From: Aphrocallistes beatrix
Lineage: Eukaryota > Porifera > Hexactinellida > Sceptrulophora > Aphrocallistidae
Direction of reading: 5' to 3'
Length of the DNA stretch: 64,000 nt
Assembly (NCBI GenBank): GCA_963281255.1
Contig: OY725504.1
Coordinates: 2,852,001-2,916,000 of the forward strand
The position numbers and the translations under genes are program-made. Under the pieces are notes generated by a model that saw only the letters and a program-made list of their open reading frames with translations, did not search any database and was not told the DNA's origin. Below, one piece after another: positions 11,129 to 20,316 of the stretch (position 1 is the stretch's first letter; each line of letters begins with the position of its first letter).

Positions 11129-11880
11129 AATGGCAGACCGATTTTCCAACATTCCACAAACCATAGACCTCGCGGAGACACAATAGCTATTTCTTCGATC
11201 ACCTGATCGCTTGTATCAACAATGGACCAGCTCCAGGAGAACTCTGTTATCCTAATGGTATCGCAATAGATTCCAAAAACAACCAAATTTATATCACTGA
11301 AGGACATTATTTGTTCGATAGCAACGTCGCTCGTGTGTCAATCTTCTCATTGATGTTGGAGTTCTTAAACACGTTCTCACACCCACACATGAAGTATCCA
11401 TACGGTATTGCGATCCATAGAGACAATGTGTATGTAACAGACATAGTAGAACACTCCGTATTCCATTTCAAAGTGGAAGCAGGATTCCGTCTCGTTGCTA
11501 AGCTAGGGGGCAGAGGATCTGGTATTGAACAGTTCGATGAGCCTAGACAACTTGCTGTCTCTATCAACGGAGATGTCTTCGTTACTGATCGCTACAACAA
11601 TCGAGTCCAAATCTTGGATGACAAGCTCCAATGCAGGTTATTAGTCCTTCATTTCTTTGCCTGGATACTGATAGGAATGTACTTCTCTGTGATTGTTTGG
11701 ATCATCAAATCAAAATATTTTCAAAAGAAGGAACACTGCTCCACACTTTAGGGAAACATGGTCATAAAGCGGGTATGCTTTTTCTTCCTCAAGGAATAGC
11801 TCTCATTAACAATCTAAACTTAGTTATTATACTATCTTGGAGTAAGAACTACAGTCTGCAAATATTTTATAGTTACTAGG
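11129..11880 (+). pseudogene. NHL-repeat protein pseudogene
   Basis: The start codon context 'gtgtcagaatggcagaccga' resembles the copy beginning at 63965. The frame hits a TAG after 18 codons. A long block then encodes NHL blades: PNGIAIDSKNNQIYITEG, YPYGIAIHRDNVYVTDIVEH, EPRQLAVSINGDVFVTDRYNNRVQIL. Near 11635 the frame changes and a final blade follows (FLCLDTDRNVLLCDC, then EGTLLHTLGKHGHKAG). About one blade is missing at the shift when compared with the copy at 25053. No coiled coil is visible before the propeller. Introns cannot be wholly excluded, but the in-frame stop so close to the start favours a pseudogene. Confidence 0.75.
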
Positions 11881-11994
11881 TGTTAGTTTTGTTGTGTGAT
11901 ATTATCTCATAACTATTTGAACAAATGTATTCTTATTCATTACGTAACACTGGCACTGGGACACTAGTCTTAGGACACATTTTAAGAATTTAAT

Positions 11995-12591
11995 GAGGTA
12001 TTGAAAAGTCGAGAGAGCATGCTCGTTAAGTCCAGAGAGCATGCTCATTAGGTCGAGAGAGCATGCTCATTAGGTTGAGAGAGCATGCTCCTTACATTAT
12101 TTATACCTTCTTTTTGTTCAAAAAAAGGACAAGTACGTATTTACTGATTTGAATCTACTACATGCGTCCTAGATACTGTACTTCCCGTACGGAGTATCAC
12201 CTATAAAAATCCTGATGTAAAATTGGTTTAAATTAGTTCGAGAAGTTTCATATACTACGTAATAACTTCCTACTATTATAAGTAGGTATGATGCTGGTAA
12301 CCAATGGAGGAATGGCGGAACTTTCGTCCCCTGAAATGCCCTTTTCGCACCTAATGATTTCTCAATTAAAATGCCTCATTTTCACCCTTTTTTTCAAACA
12401 TGCTCCACTCCAAAAGCCTCAATTTCCGTTCCTTACATATTAGTGCCCGTTTATTTTGGTCTCTAATGATACAAAAATTCCAGGGACGAAAGTTCTGCTT
12501 ACCACAATGGAGTATATAACGAGCATGCTCTCTCGACCTAACGAGCATGCTCTCTCGACTTAACGAGCATGCTCTCTCGACTTTTTATTAT
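11995..12591. mobile_element. Foldback-type element with tandem-repeat ends, 597 bp
   Basis: The left end holds four tandem ~22-bp units containing 'gagagagcatgctc' (12009-12098). The right end holds three inverted units (about 12520-12580). The element is bracketed by the direct repeat 'aagaatttaat' (11984-11994 and 12592-12602), of the length expected for a foldback (FB-like) target duplication. The interior has no gene. Confidence 0.7.
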
Positions 12592-12739
12592 AAGAATTTA
12601 ATACATCGTGCAATCCTTTCTATAATTAGCATCATGCATCCAGATTCTCCATTCCTTCCTCGCATAGCGTTGATGTGGAGTTGAAGAAGAATGTAGAGGG
12701 TGATGTCCCCTCTCTCTCAAGTAATCTATCCCCCACACA

Positions 12740-13138
12740 ATGGCGCCTACTACCGACACTTCCAGGTACAATCTACTATCCGCTGCATTCTATCAACTAC
12801 TTTCTAGCAACGTGACTCCAGATAGGAATTTAGGTTCCAGTCCTGGTTTCCTTCCAGCTCATTCACACCTATATGGGAGTGCTGCAGAGAGTAGTCCTGA
12901 AACCACACAATTTGACTTCTTCCTCAAGTTTGCCCCATGTGACGATTTTGGTACCCGAAAAGCCCCACTTGGCTGCTTTTGGGAGGAGAAAAGGAAAGTT
13001 AAACAAATACTTTCTTGTATGATTATATTTTTCATACCTTTTGAAGGGTGCTATCGTGTTAAGACTAAGATCAGTGAATATTCTAACATGCGTTTTACAT
13101 CCCATGTAGTGTCATTCTTTTCGCCCATCCAATCTTAA
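12740..13138 (+). CDS. Unrecognised open frame, 132 codons
   Basis: An ATG frame in a locally less AT-rich stretch with a serine/threonine/proline-rich N-terminus (MAPTTDTSRYNLLSAAF) and a hydrophobic patch near residue 95 (CMIIFFIPF). No family was recognised. It could be a first exon, a gene relic or chance. The quiet sequence just upstream (12600-12738) has no visible promoter element. Confidence 0.25.
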   Translation: MAPTTDTSRYNLLSAAFYQLLSSNVTPDRNLGSSPGFLPAHSHLYGSAAESSPETTQFDFFLKFAPCDDFGTRKAPLGCFWEEKRKVKQILSCMIIFFIPFEGCYRVKTKISEYSNMRFTSHVVSFFSPIQS

Positions 13139-13354
13139 AAGGTGGCGTTTACCGCATTTATTTACAGTGAATTTATTGGTTTTTAAGCTCGAATTTATTT
13201 ATTTATTCTTAATTTATATTTTATTCTCGGCGAGGTGTAGAAAATTCAGTTTGATAAAAAAGTATAAAATTGTTTTCGTACAAGTATTTCACGCTCTTAT
13301 ATTTATTTAATCAATTCTGAAAAAACAAACAAACAAACACCAATCGTGATTTAA

Positions 13355-13490
13355 ATATTTACAAGCGCGCTTCGCGGCTGGCGGATACTTCGTGTGCGCT
13401 GGAGGCGCGCCTAGAGTCACATTGATTATTTATAGGCTAGATAACATCTCTAAAGATGTCTGTCCATAGCCTAATCTGTATAAGGCCTGG
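13355..13490. repeat. GC-rich palindromic repeat fragment
   Basis: Contains 'caagcgcgcttcgcggctgg', 'cacattgattatttatagg' and 'aacatctctaaagatgtctg', the inverted end of the family unit, truncated after about 130 bp. Confidence 0.65.
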
Positions 13491-13499
13491 TATCAACCT

Positions 13500-14700
13500 C
13501 AAAATGTTGGACTAGGGATGAAGTAGTGACTGGGAATTATTAGTTAACCACAACTATTTAGTATGGTAAGTATAAGCCACAAACTTTCAACTAACCTGTT
13601 TGTTTGATATTTAGTTATTTATTTCATAAATATTTTACACTAACTCACTAAAAACCAGTTCTCTACACCTTTTTGACTTGTAATTATATCTTTTGATTTG
13701 TTATTAGCTTCTCCACTATCTATTTAATGATATCCACTGTTCTGTATCCGGATGTAGAGTAAGTATTCCCCAGATCTTGTAAATTGTGAACCACTTCCAG
13801 TAGTCAGACGAAATTTTGAATCAACAACTTGATGATTCTGAGAAGAAGAACAGTTGTTCCGGGACAGGACAGTTCATTCATGAAGGCCATTGAGATGGGA
13901 CAGGAGGTTCCTCCTCTTCGGTGATGGATTTATCGTTTTTATAGTTACCAGAAACACGGTGCAAAATACATGCTGGAATATTGGAAATCACTGAAGACTG
14001 AGAAAACCTACAAGGCTGAGACTCTAATGCCGTAGTTCCAACTAGAGGCACACATGATCTAAATTTTACAGCGCGGTTTTGGCAAGGGGTTCACGGAATA
14101 ATGAATATAGTAATTGCTGTAATGAGTTCACACACCAGAAAATTTTAAGAGGTGCTGTTCTAGAATTTAGTACAACCTGCTTCCTGTGACAATGAATGAA
14201 AGTTTCAAACATATGTACCCTGGACCCACTGAAAAAATTTTCTTCTCAAATATCGTGCCTGGTGAAATCATAGCAATTGATGATATACTTTACCACTTCT
14301 ATTAGGAGATGAATATGATATATTGTCTATTTCAATTGTCTACAAGCAAACAGACTGCTAAGAAGGGAAAATATCATAGTAAAGCATGTGGCAAGGTCTC
14401 TAATATTTGGAATATACGAGTAGTTACAGGACTCATTACCCTGTTTCACAGATCATTCTACTGAAATAATACTGAAAACTCGGGATTCTCAGTTCATCTC
14501 TTGATGATAAGTTGGCAAGACTTTCTCTACTTCAGAAACAGTTCTGCCTAGTACGGTTAGGGAGGGTGAAGAAATCGCAACACGATAGTCTCCGGAGAAA
14601 ATAAAAGTTCACACAGCTTGGGGAGCGCGAAAAGTACGATGAAATTAAAGCTGGAGAGGTATTAGCCGACTAATTATAATCGCAGGCCAATCACTCATCT
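13500..14700. other. Gene-free stretch between repeat and NLR relic
   Basis: No gene was recognised. It is less AT-rich than its surroundings in places (13850-13920, 14540-14650). Short open pieces exist, for example near 14215-14330, but no domain could be named. Confidence 0.4.
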
Positions 14701-14713
14701 AAAATTTAGCGTA

Positions 14714-16250
14714 TTATCGACTGATCGTGAATTCATACCAGTCTGATATACTGTTTAGAGAACCATAGCGATCATAGTCCAACTGGTATGCAAGTGGCAT
14801 ATCATTGTATGGAACTGGCTTCACGAGATGGTATCGGAACACGATATTGATTAGGGAAGCAGCGTCATCACACAACAGTCCACAACTGAAACGTAGCACC
14901 ATACGGTACATATTGAACACCCCACGAGTACTGACGATGTATCGAGTCAGTAAACACAGCTCCGTCCAGGGAATGGAGAAGAGGTAGAGAGCAGCTGTGA
15001 ACTCTTGAAGAGTCAGGTGGGAAAAGCACCATACTTCAATCTTCACACCGGGGGTTGTCTCCTTGATATGGACTTGGACTAGTCCGAGACACTCACTATC
15101 TTGCACCTTCTCTCCTTGGATACTGAGAGGAATGAGAGCCGTGGAAGTGAGCTCTCGAGCTGACACACCTAAGTACGCAACTTCTCCAATGGAGTAGAGG
15201 CACTGGAGAACATCTTTGTGAAGTTGTATAGTTTTTCAGCTTTAGCGTACTCTGTCAGGCTCATACGTGTCAGTTGTCGCTTAATCAGGTAGTGGAAGAG
15301 GTAGGTGTATAGCTCAGTTAGGGTATTGGCTGTCACGTCATCTGACAGCAAAAATAGGGCTGTGAATAGAGAAGCGTTCACTGGTACAAGGCACAGCAAT
15401 GCTATTTCTTCGTACAGGGCGATCATCTTTTGGAAAAGTTTATTTCTCCTCAGATCGAGGCGTTTTGCGAATCTATCTCCGTTTTTCCGCTCTCTTGCTC
15501 CTTTTGGATTTGAGGATCATATTTAACAATGGTAAGAGGCGTGTAGATTTCTTCCAATTGGAGAGTTTGTGAGCTTCCTAGGATTGGCTCTATTTTATCA
15601 AAGACATCGGAAGTAAATTCACTCAGCTGATTGCGCCACATTTCAATCACTTTAGGATTTTCTGTTAGGGTTCTTAGAAATTCGTTTACAAAGTATTCTG
15701 AATCCATTTTAGCGAATAACTCTCTGTATGAGATCAAATGGTTTGCTATGTCATTGCGTTTAATGGTTCTGACTTGTCCAATAAATGAAGAGAGATTAGT
15801 GGAGATAATCTCGTGATGGAAACAAATGCGCAATATTTCACTACGATCAGTTCCTTCTTCCAGATCTATATCGTGACTTAGAAGGATGTCGCTCCAATTT
15901 TGAACGGTTAGTCCGTCTCGTATAATTTCAACAAAATGAGACATGTCTGTTTTATTTTGTTCTTTTTTTTCGCTGCGGGTAGAAAGCCATGGAATTTGTT
16001 TTGCTGACTCGACAAGCGTTGGTTGAATGACTCGAAGACCAATGAGGAATTTGGAGGAATTGAAGCCACTCCATTTGGAAATTTTTCGCAAGAACTTGAT
16101 AGGATCTTTATCTTCACAAAGTCCACTTGGAACCATGAGGAAGTTGGTTAGTCTTACAATGTCTTCTGCTGACAATCTTTCTCGCAAAGTGTTTATTGCG
16201 CTTAATACGTCATTTGATGATGTCATTTCACTGAAAAATCTAGAAAACAA
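14714..16250 (-). pseudogene. NLR-like (NACHT/STAND) receptor relic lacking the NTPase core
   Basis: Read on the minus strand. Residues 1-266 (16250-15450) are helical, with an approximate duplication that could be two death-fold-type domains; they end in LEEIYTPLTIVKYDP, a motif that in this family precedes the P-loop. The next frame (15426-15169) resumes inside the NACHT C-terminal half (PVNASLFTALFLLSDDV, then TLTELYTYLFHYLIKRQLTR). The third (15166-14714) carries the winged-helix motif FSHLTLQEFTAALYLFS and MYRMVLRFSCGLL. The Walker A and B region that should lie between 15450 and 15426 is absent, so ATP binding is lost. NLRs are cytosolic innate-immune sensors. No leucine-rich repeats were recognised downstream. 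A splice arrangement is possible, but the missing core has no room in the gap. It is paralogous to the relic at 61800-63535. Confidence 0.72.
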
Positions 16251-16269
16251 TATATTTAGATAAGGTATT

Positions 16270-16838
16270 ACAGTGTTATTGTATTATCCATGGTACATGG
16301 TTATAATGACTCTATACAAATTAAAGGAAAATTACTGCACGGAGATCAAAAATTAAAAAAAGTACATACAATCCCACTTTGGACGGGAATAGGTTAGAAA
16401 TTTGTAATTTTTGCACCAATAACCCACCAAGCACCCTTTGGAGGCGTTTCTGAACCTAAATGCCTACTTGGATTAATAACTTCAAAATTATTTTTGACTA
16501 TATAACCAACCTCAAATCCTTGGTTGCAGCATACTTAAAAAGAATTCATTATTTCAAAAAAATGTCCTACTCAAAAAGACGCACCGTTGTCTCTTCTACA
16601 AATTGACTAGTTCCGATTTGAAATCGTAATAACTAAATTTAGGCTTCTTCAGGTAACGAAAGAATAGTAGATTATTTTTTTGGAAAAGCACGCGCACAAT
16701 TAATTATTAATTTCTACAATTCTTCATATAAAAGTTGTGGTTAGTTATTTTTTTGTCGCTGTTAGAAAACACATTGGCTTCACTTCCCTATTCAGTATAA
16801 ATTAAAATATTTTAAAACTACTGTACTAGTATTTTCTA
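16270..16838. other. Gene-free AT-rich stretch
   Basis: Upstream of the NLR relic's first ATG. No promoter element or repeat family was recognised. Confidence 0.4.
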
Positions 16839-17160
16839 ATGGATTTCACTTTGAGCTCTTACAGGCGAGTTATTGGAAGAGTATATACTACTTCAGATGG
16901 ATTTAAATATATCAATTCTAAAATAAACGAAAAGTACATTTATCTTAAATGTGCAATTTTCCGCAGTGGTTGCAAAGGTAATGGCAATATTGAAGAATAC
17001 AAATCTGATATCTTCAATTTGAAAACAAAATGAAAAACAACTGCCATGCATAGTCAAACTAATCTTAGGCAAGTTTTTGATGATTCAACAAGAAGTAACC
17101 CCAGTGCGTGTGAATTTACATTGAATTTACATAAACAGACCGATAATACACTCCTTTAGA
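16839..17160 (+). pseudogene. FLYWCH-type zinc-finger relic, probably from a MULE-like transposon
   Basis: The 64-codon frame (DGFKYINSKINEKYIYLKC, then FRSGCKGNG) matches the FLYWCH pattern of a Gly-aromatic start, a Tyr-X-Cys pair and a second Cys. After the stop the same region reads on with a piece like NLRQVFDDSTRSNPSAC. FLYWCH fingers are common at the N-terminus of Mutator-like transposases and of cellular genes derived from them. No transposase catalytic domain is visible downstream. Confidence 0.4.
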
Positions 17161-17775
17161 ACATCAACCAGGTCTGAAAATATGCCGACATATATGCTAC
17201 CAGTTATTAGATAGTCATATTCTTGCTTTCAGTTACTCTGAAATACAGATATAAACAATAAGCAATGGAACTTTGAGAAAAAATCTATAATTCACGTCCA
17301 CAACATAACGGGATCCTACATAAGGAACTATTAAGTTTCACACAATCGCGCGTACGGAAATCACGATCTGATGTGAAAAGCAAAAAAAAACAAGCACACA
17401 TAAAATGTGTAAGTAATTTATGACTTTTATATCACTAAGAACTGAAAAAGATTATTTGGATTCATGGGCTGTGCCAGTAAACAATTTGAAGGATCCATTG
17501 GTTGACTTATAATTCCAATATTATCATTCTTTAACAACAAGTAAATATACTGTAGCTAACAAGTAATTATGGTGTCATATGTTTATCCAAACAATGTTTA
17601 TTAACTACGAATTAATGTTATAAATTTAATAGAAACAACCAATGTACATAATATTTTAGGCACATTCTTGAGCAATAACTAATAAGAAGAATAAACAATT
17701 TATACAAACAAACGAGCAGGGGGGCCTAGTCCTATAAACATTTGTAAGCTTATTCAAGTTGGTTTTGGAAGTCCT
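17160..17775. other. Gene-free stretch downstream of the copine
   Basis: AT-rich. It contains the presumed 3' untranslated region of the copine; 'tataaatttaatagaa' and similar AT-rich signals are too common here to call a poly(A) site. Confidence 0.4.
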
Positions 17776-19428
17776 TCACTTCTCACCCGATGGATTAGGA
17801 GGGCCAGTAAATGGCGGTGGGATATTCATAAATCTCCTAGCAACGGGTGGCCTCGGTGGAATGCAATTACTAGACATATAATGCGTAAGTTGTCCTGGAA
17901 CTTCTGCAAGCACTTCTTTAGCGAGGTTAAAATTTTTCGCTTTATCTTTAACTTCACGCATTGGAACAAATTGGACAATATCACTTCTCATCTTCTGTCC
18001 CGTTTTCGAATGGATTAGACGTTCATCATCAGCGTCTAGCTTGTGCATGTTAGAAAAGTCTGCTCCTCCTACACCCACGATTACGACTGACAAGGGTAAA
18101 CCTGAAGATTCAACGATCAGATCCGCGCTTTGAGTCATATCATCAACAACTCCATCAGTTATGATGAGCAAGATAGTCAATGCATACTCTTTAACGCGAT
18201 TTTCAGCCACACCTTTGGCATACGTGAGAATCTCTCCGAAACGTGTTGGCCCGGATAGACGACATATTGAGAAGGTTTCCTTGTAAGCATTCAAAATTCC
18301 TTCCACTCCGTCCACTTCTGGGTTCGGTTTTTCATTTAAGTTGAAGCAATGGCTAGCTTGAGCATAATTTGGAGGCAATTTAGCTCCAAATCCTAGAGCT
18401 GGTATCTTTTGGTCTGTATCATAAGGTATCAGGATGTTCCCAACACTCTTAATGGCTTCAACATATTCGTTGTCGGGGGAGCCGATGTAATGGAGCGACT
18501 TGGGATCTGCAGGGTTTCCATTCGAACCGGTGAAGTCAATCGCTACGATCAGTTGAATATCTAAGCCTCCTTTTAGGTAATCAACGAATGTATGAACGGG
18601 GATGATTTCGACATTCGTGAACTGGAAAATTCCAGAATTCTTTCCTTTCTTTTTCTGTTTTTCTGGATTAATAATTTCAAATTCTTCCGTTCCAGAGTTG
18701 ATTTCTGCTAGTGAGGTAGAAAAAGTTCCAATTGGATCTGGGGTTCCATTCATATTCCAATCAAAAACATCGAATTTCAATGGAGTGTGGATATCACCGG
18801 AGCATAGCAACCACATTCCAACTTCAAAAGGTTTGAAAGTTGGATTCAAAGTGTTTTTAATCACCTCACTCTTGTAAATAAGGGCAGCATGTTTATCTTC
18901 TCTCAGCTTTCGCACCTCAAAATACGGATCCGATTTGCCCATGATATCTTTTTTGTCTAGCATTTTACATTGAGTAGAAAATTTGACTTTCGATTTGATC
19001 CCATTGGTTTCCTCTGCAAACAACTGAATCTTGCCGCGATCTCTAGCTCCATCTTTCAGATCGATTAAGATTGGCTCCCCAGAGCTCGCCAATTCCCCCA
19101 TTCGAATTTGTACCTCTCCAATATAATCATTCTTGCCCATAAGATCGAAATCTTCACAAGTAAATTTTAAAATTTGTTCTTCCTCGAAGTAATATTTCAT
19201 CTGAAAAACTGTTTCAAATTTGGGATTATTGTTGTTTTTCTTCACTTCTGTTTGTCCGATTTTAGTGTACGAATCTCCATCTTTTTGGAATATTGTCACA
19301 AAAGGATCTGAATCAGAAGACATGTCCATTTTTGGCAGATCAAAGCATGCAATGGATATCTCTAGCATCGAAGTACAATCATCTTCATAGAGAAATGGTT
19401 GAAAGGTAGACTTGGAGTCAGTAGCCAT
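17776..19428 (-). CDS. Copine (two C2 domains plus vWA/copine domain)
   Basis: A 550-residue frame of normal copine length. C2A spans about residues 18-140 with calcium-ligand aspartates in DLPKMDMSSDSDPFV and CEDFDLMGKNDYIGE. C2B spans about 148-275 with DKKDIMGKSDPYFEV and FDWNMNGTPDPIG. The vWA/copine domain runs from about 287 to 505, with a MIDAS-like D298-x-T300-x-S302 (VAIDFTGSNG) and LIITDGVVDD at 421-430. The tail is proline-rich (IPPRPPVARRF, FTGPPNPSGEK). Copines are calcium-dependent phospholipid-binding proteins that move from cytosol to membranes and recruit partners through the vWA domain. The usual MIDAS Ala is Gly301 here. The coding region has no introns, unlike most animal copine genes. 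The first ATG is followed by a soluble N-terminus without a signal peptide. The upstream region has a tandem repeat (19555-19880). Confidence 0.95.
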   Translation of the reverse strand: MATDSKSTFQPFLYEDDCTSMLEISIACFDLPKMDMSSDSDPFVTIFQKDGDSYTKIGQTEVKKNNNNPKFETVFQMKYYFEEEQILKFTCEDFDLMGKNDYIGEVQIRMGELASSGEPILIDLKDGARDRGKIQLFAEETNGIKSKVKFSTQCKMLDKKDIMGKSDPYFEVRKLREDKHAALIYKSEVIKNTLNPTFKPFEVGMWLLCSGDIHTPLKFDVFDWNMNGTPDPIGTFSTSLAEINSGTEEFEIINPEKQKKKGKNSGIFQFTNVEIIPVHTFVDYLKGGLDIQLIVAIDFTGSNGNPADPKSLHYIGSPDNEYVEAIKSVGNILIPYDTDQKIPALGFGAKLPPNYAQASHCFNLNEKPNPEVDGVEGILNAYKETFSICRLSGPTRFGEILTYAKGVAENRVKEYALTILLIITDGVVDDMTQSADLIVESSGLPLSVVIVGVGGADFSNMHKLDADDERLIHSKTGQKMRSDIVQFVPMREVKDKAKNFNLAKEVLAEVPGQLTHYMSSNCIPPRPPVARRFMNIPPPFTGPPNPSGEK

Positions 19429-19554
19429 TCTTACTTAAGAACAAGTTTGAAAATTTGAAAAGTGAACATTCTATTTATACAATTTGATGAAACTGTGACT
19501 ATACCTGCACACTATAAACACATCTTAGTATTAAAAGACATAGTAAAGCTAAAA

Positions 19555-19880
19555 CTGGATTTATGATTTGATGCATGCGTCATTGACTTAGCCTTATATA
19601 TGTATTGCTTACCTCCTTATGTATTTGAAGAAGCTAGAGTAATTGTGATATTTAATACTTAGTAAAAGTGATAATAAACTGGGTTTATGATTTGACGCAT
19701 GCGTCATGTACATTGCAATTTTATATCATGCTTACCTTCTTATGTATTTGATAAAGCTCGAGTTTTGACATACGTAGTTAAATGGAAATAAGCTAGATTA
19801 TGATTTGAAGTTTGCGTTATCTACATAGCGATATTATTTATTATTGCTTACCTTCTTATGTATTTGATAAAGCTGAAATA
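19555..19880. repeat. Imperfect tandem repeat (three units, ~110-130 bp) upstream of the copine
   Basis: Units start at about 19559, 19684 and 19799 and share 'ttatgatttga', a GATGCATGCGTCAT-like palindrome (decayed in the third) and 'cttatgtatttgataaagct'. They lie 130-450 bp before the copine start codon. A promoter role is possible but unproven. Confidence 0.65.
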
Positions 19881-19920
19881 ATTTTTGAGTTTGACATTAA
19901 AGACATAGTAGTAAGTGATA

Positions 19921-20308
19921 CACAAACCAGACAAAACATTTGAACACTTCATTATTTCCTATACAAATAGTAATAAATTGGATCTTTCTATGTAGAACAA
20001 CACGTTTAAACTCTAAGAGATAATAAATATTTAAATTAAGATTCGAAATCTACACTTTCGAATTTATCTAATTAATTACCGTGTGTGTTTGTTTAACTCA
20101 ATGAATAATATTATTAGCTTGAGTTACCATGGGTAATTCATTGCCATTTTTTATAATGGTTAAAAATTGGCGTATGTGACATAAGGTGGCACAGATTGAT
20201 ATTTACCAAAGTTGGGAATTAATGATTTATTAGAAACATTCAACAGTGACTAATTTGAATATGTATTTCTAGAATCTTGAATCCGATTCAATCAAATAAA
20301 TACAAACA
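19921..20308. mobile_element. Truncated Tc1-like MITE
   Basis: The left end 'cacaaaccagacaaaacatt' follows TA and continues with the family interior ('cctatacaaatagtaataaa', 'gtggcacag'). The right end is missing at the border of the hAT element. Confidence 0.6.
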
Positions 20309-20316
20309 CATGCACA

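Noticed and set aside
15305..15526. Plus-strand frames over the NLR relic
   Set aside because: Antisense to recognisable NACHT and winged-helix motifs.
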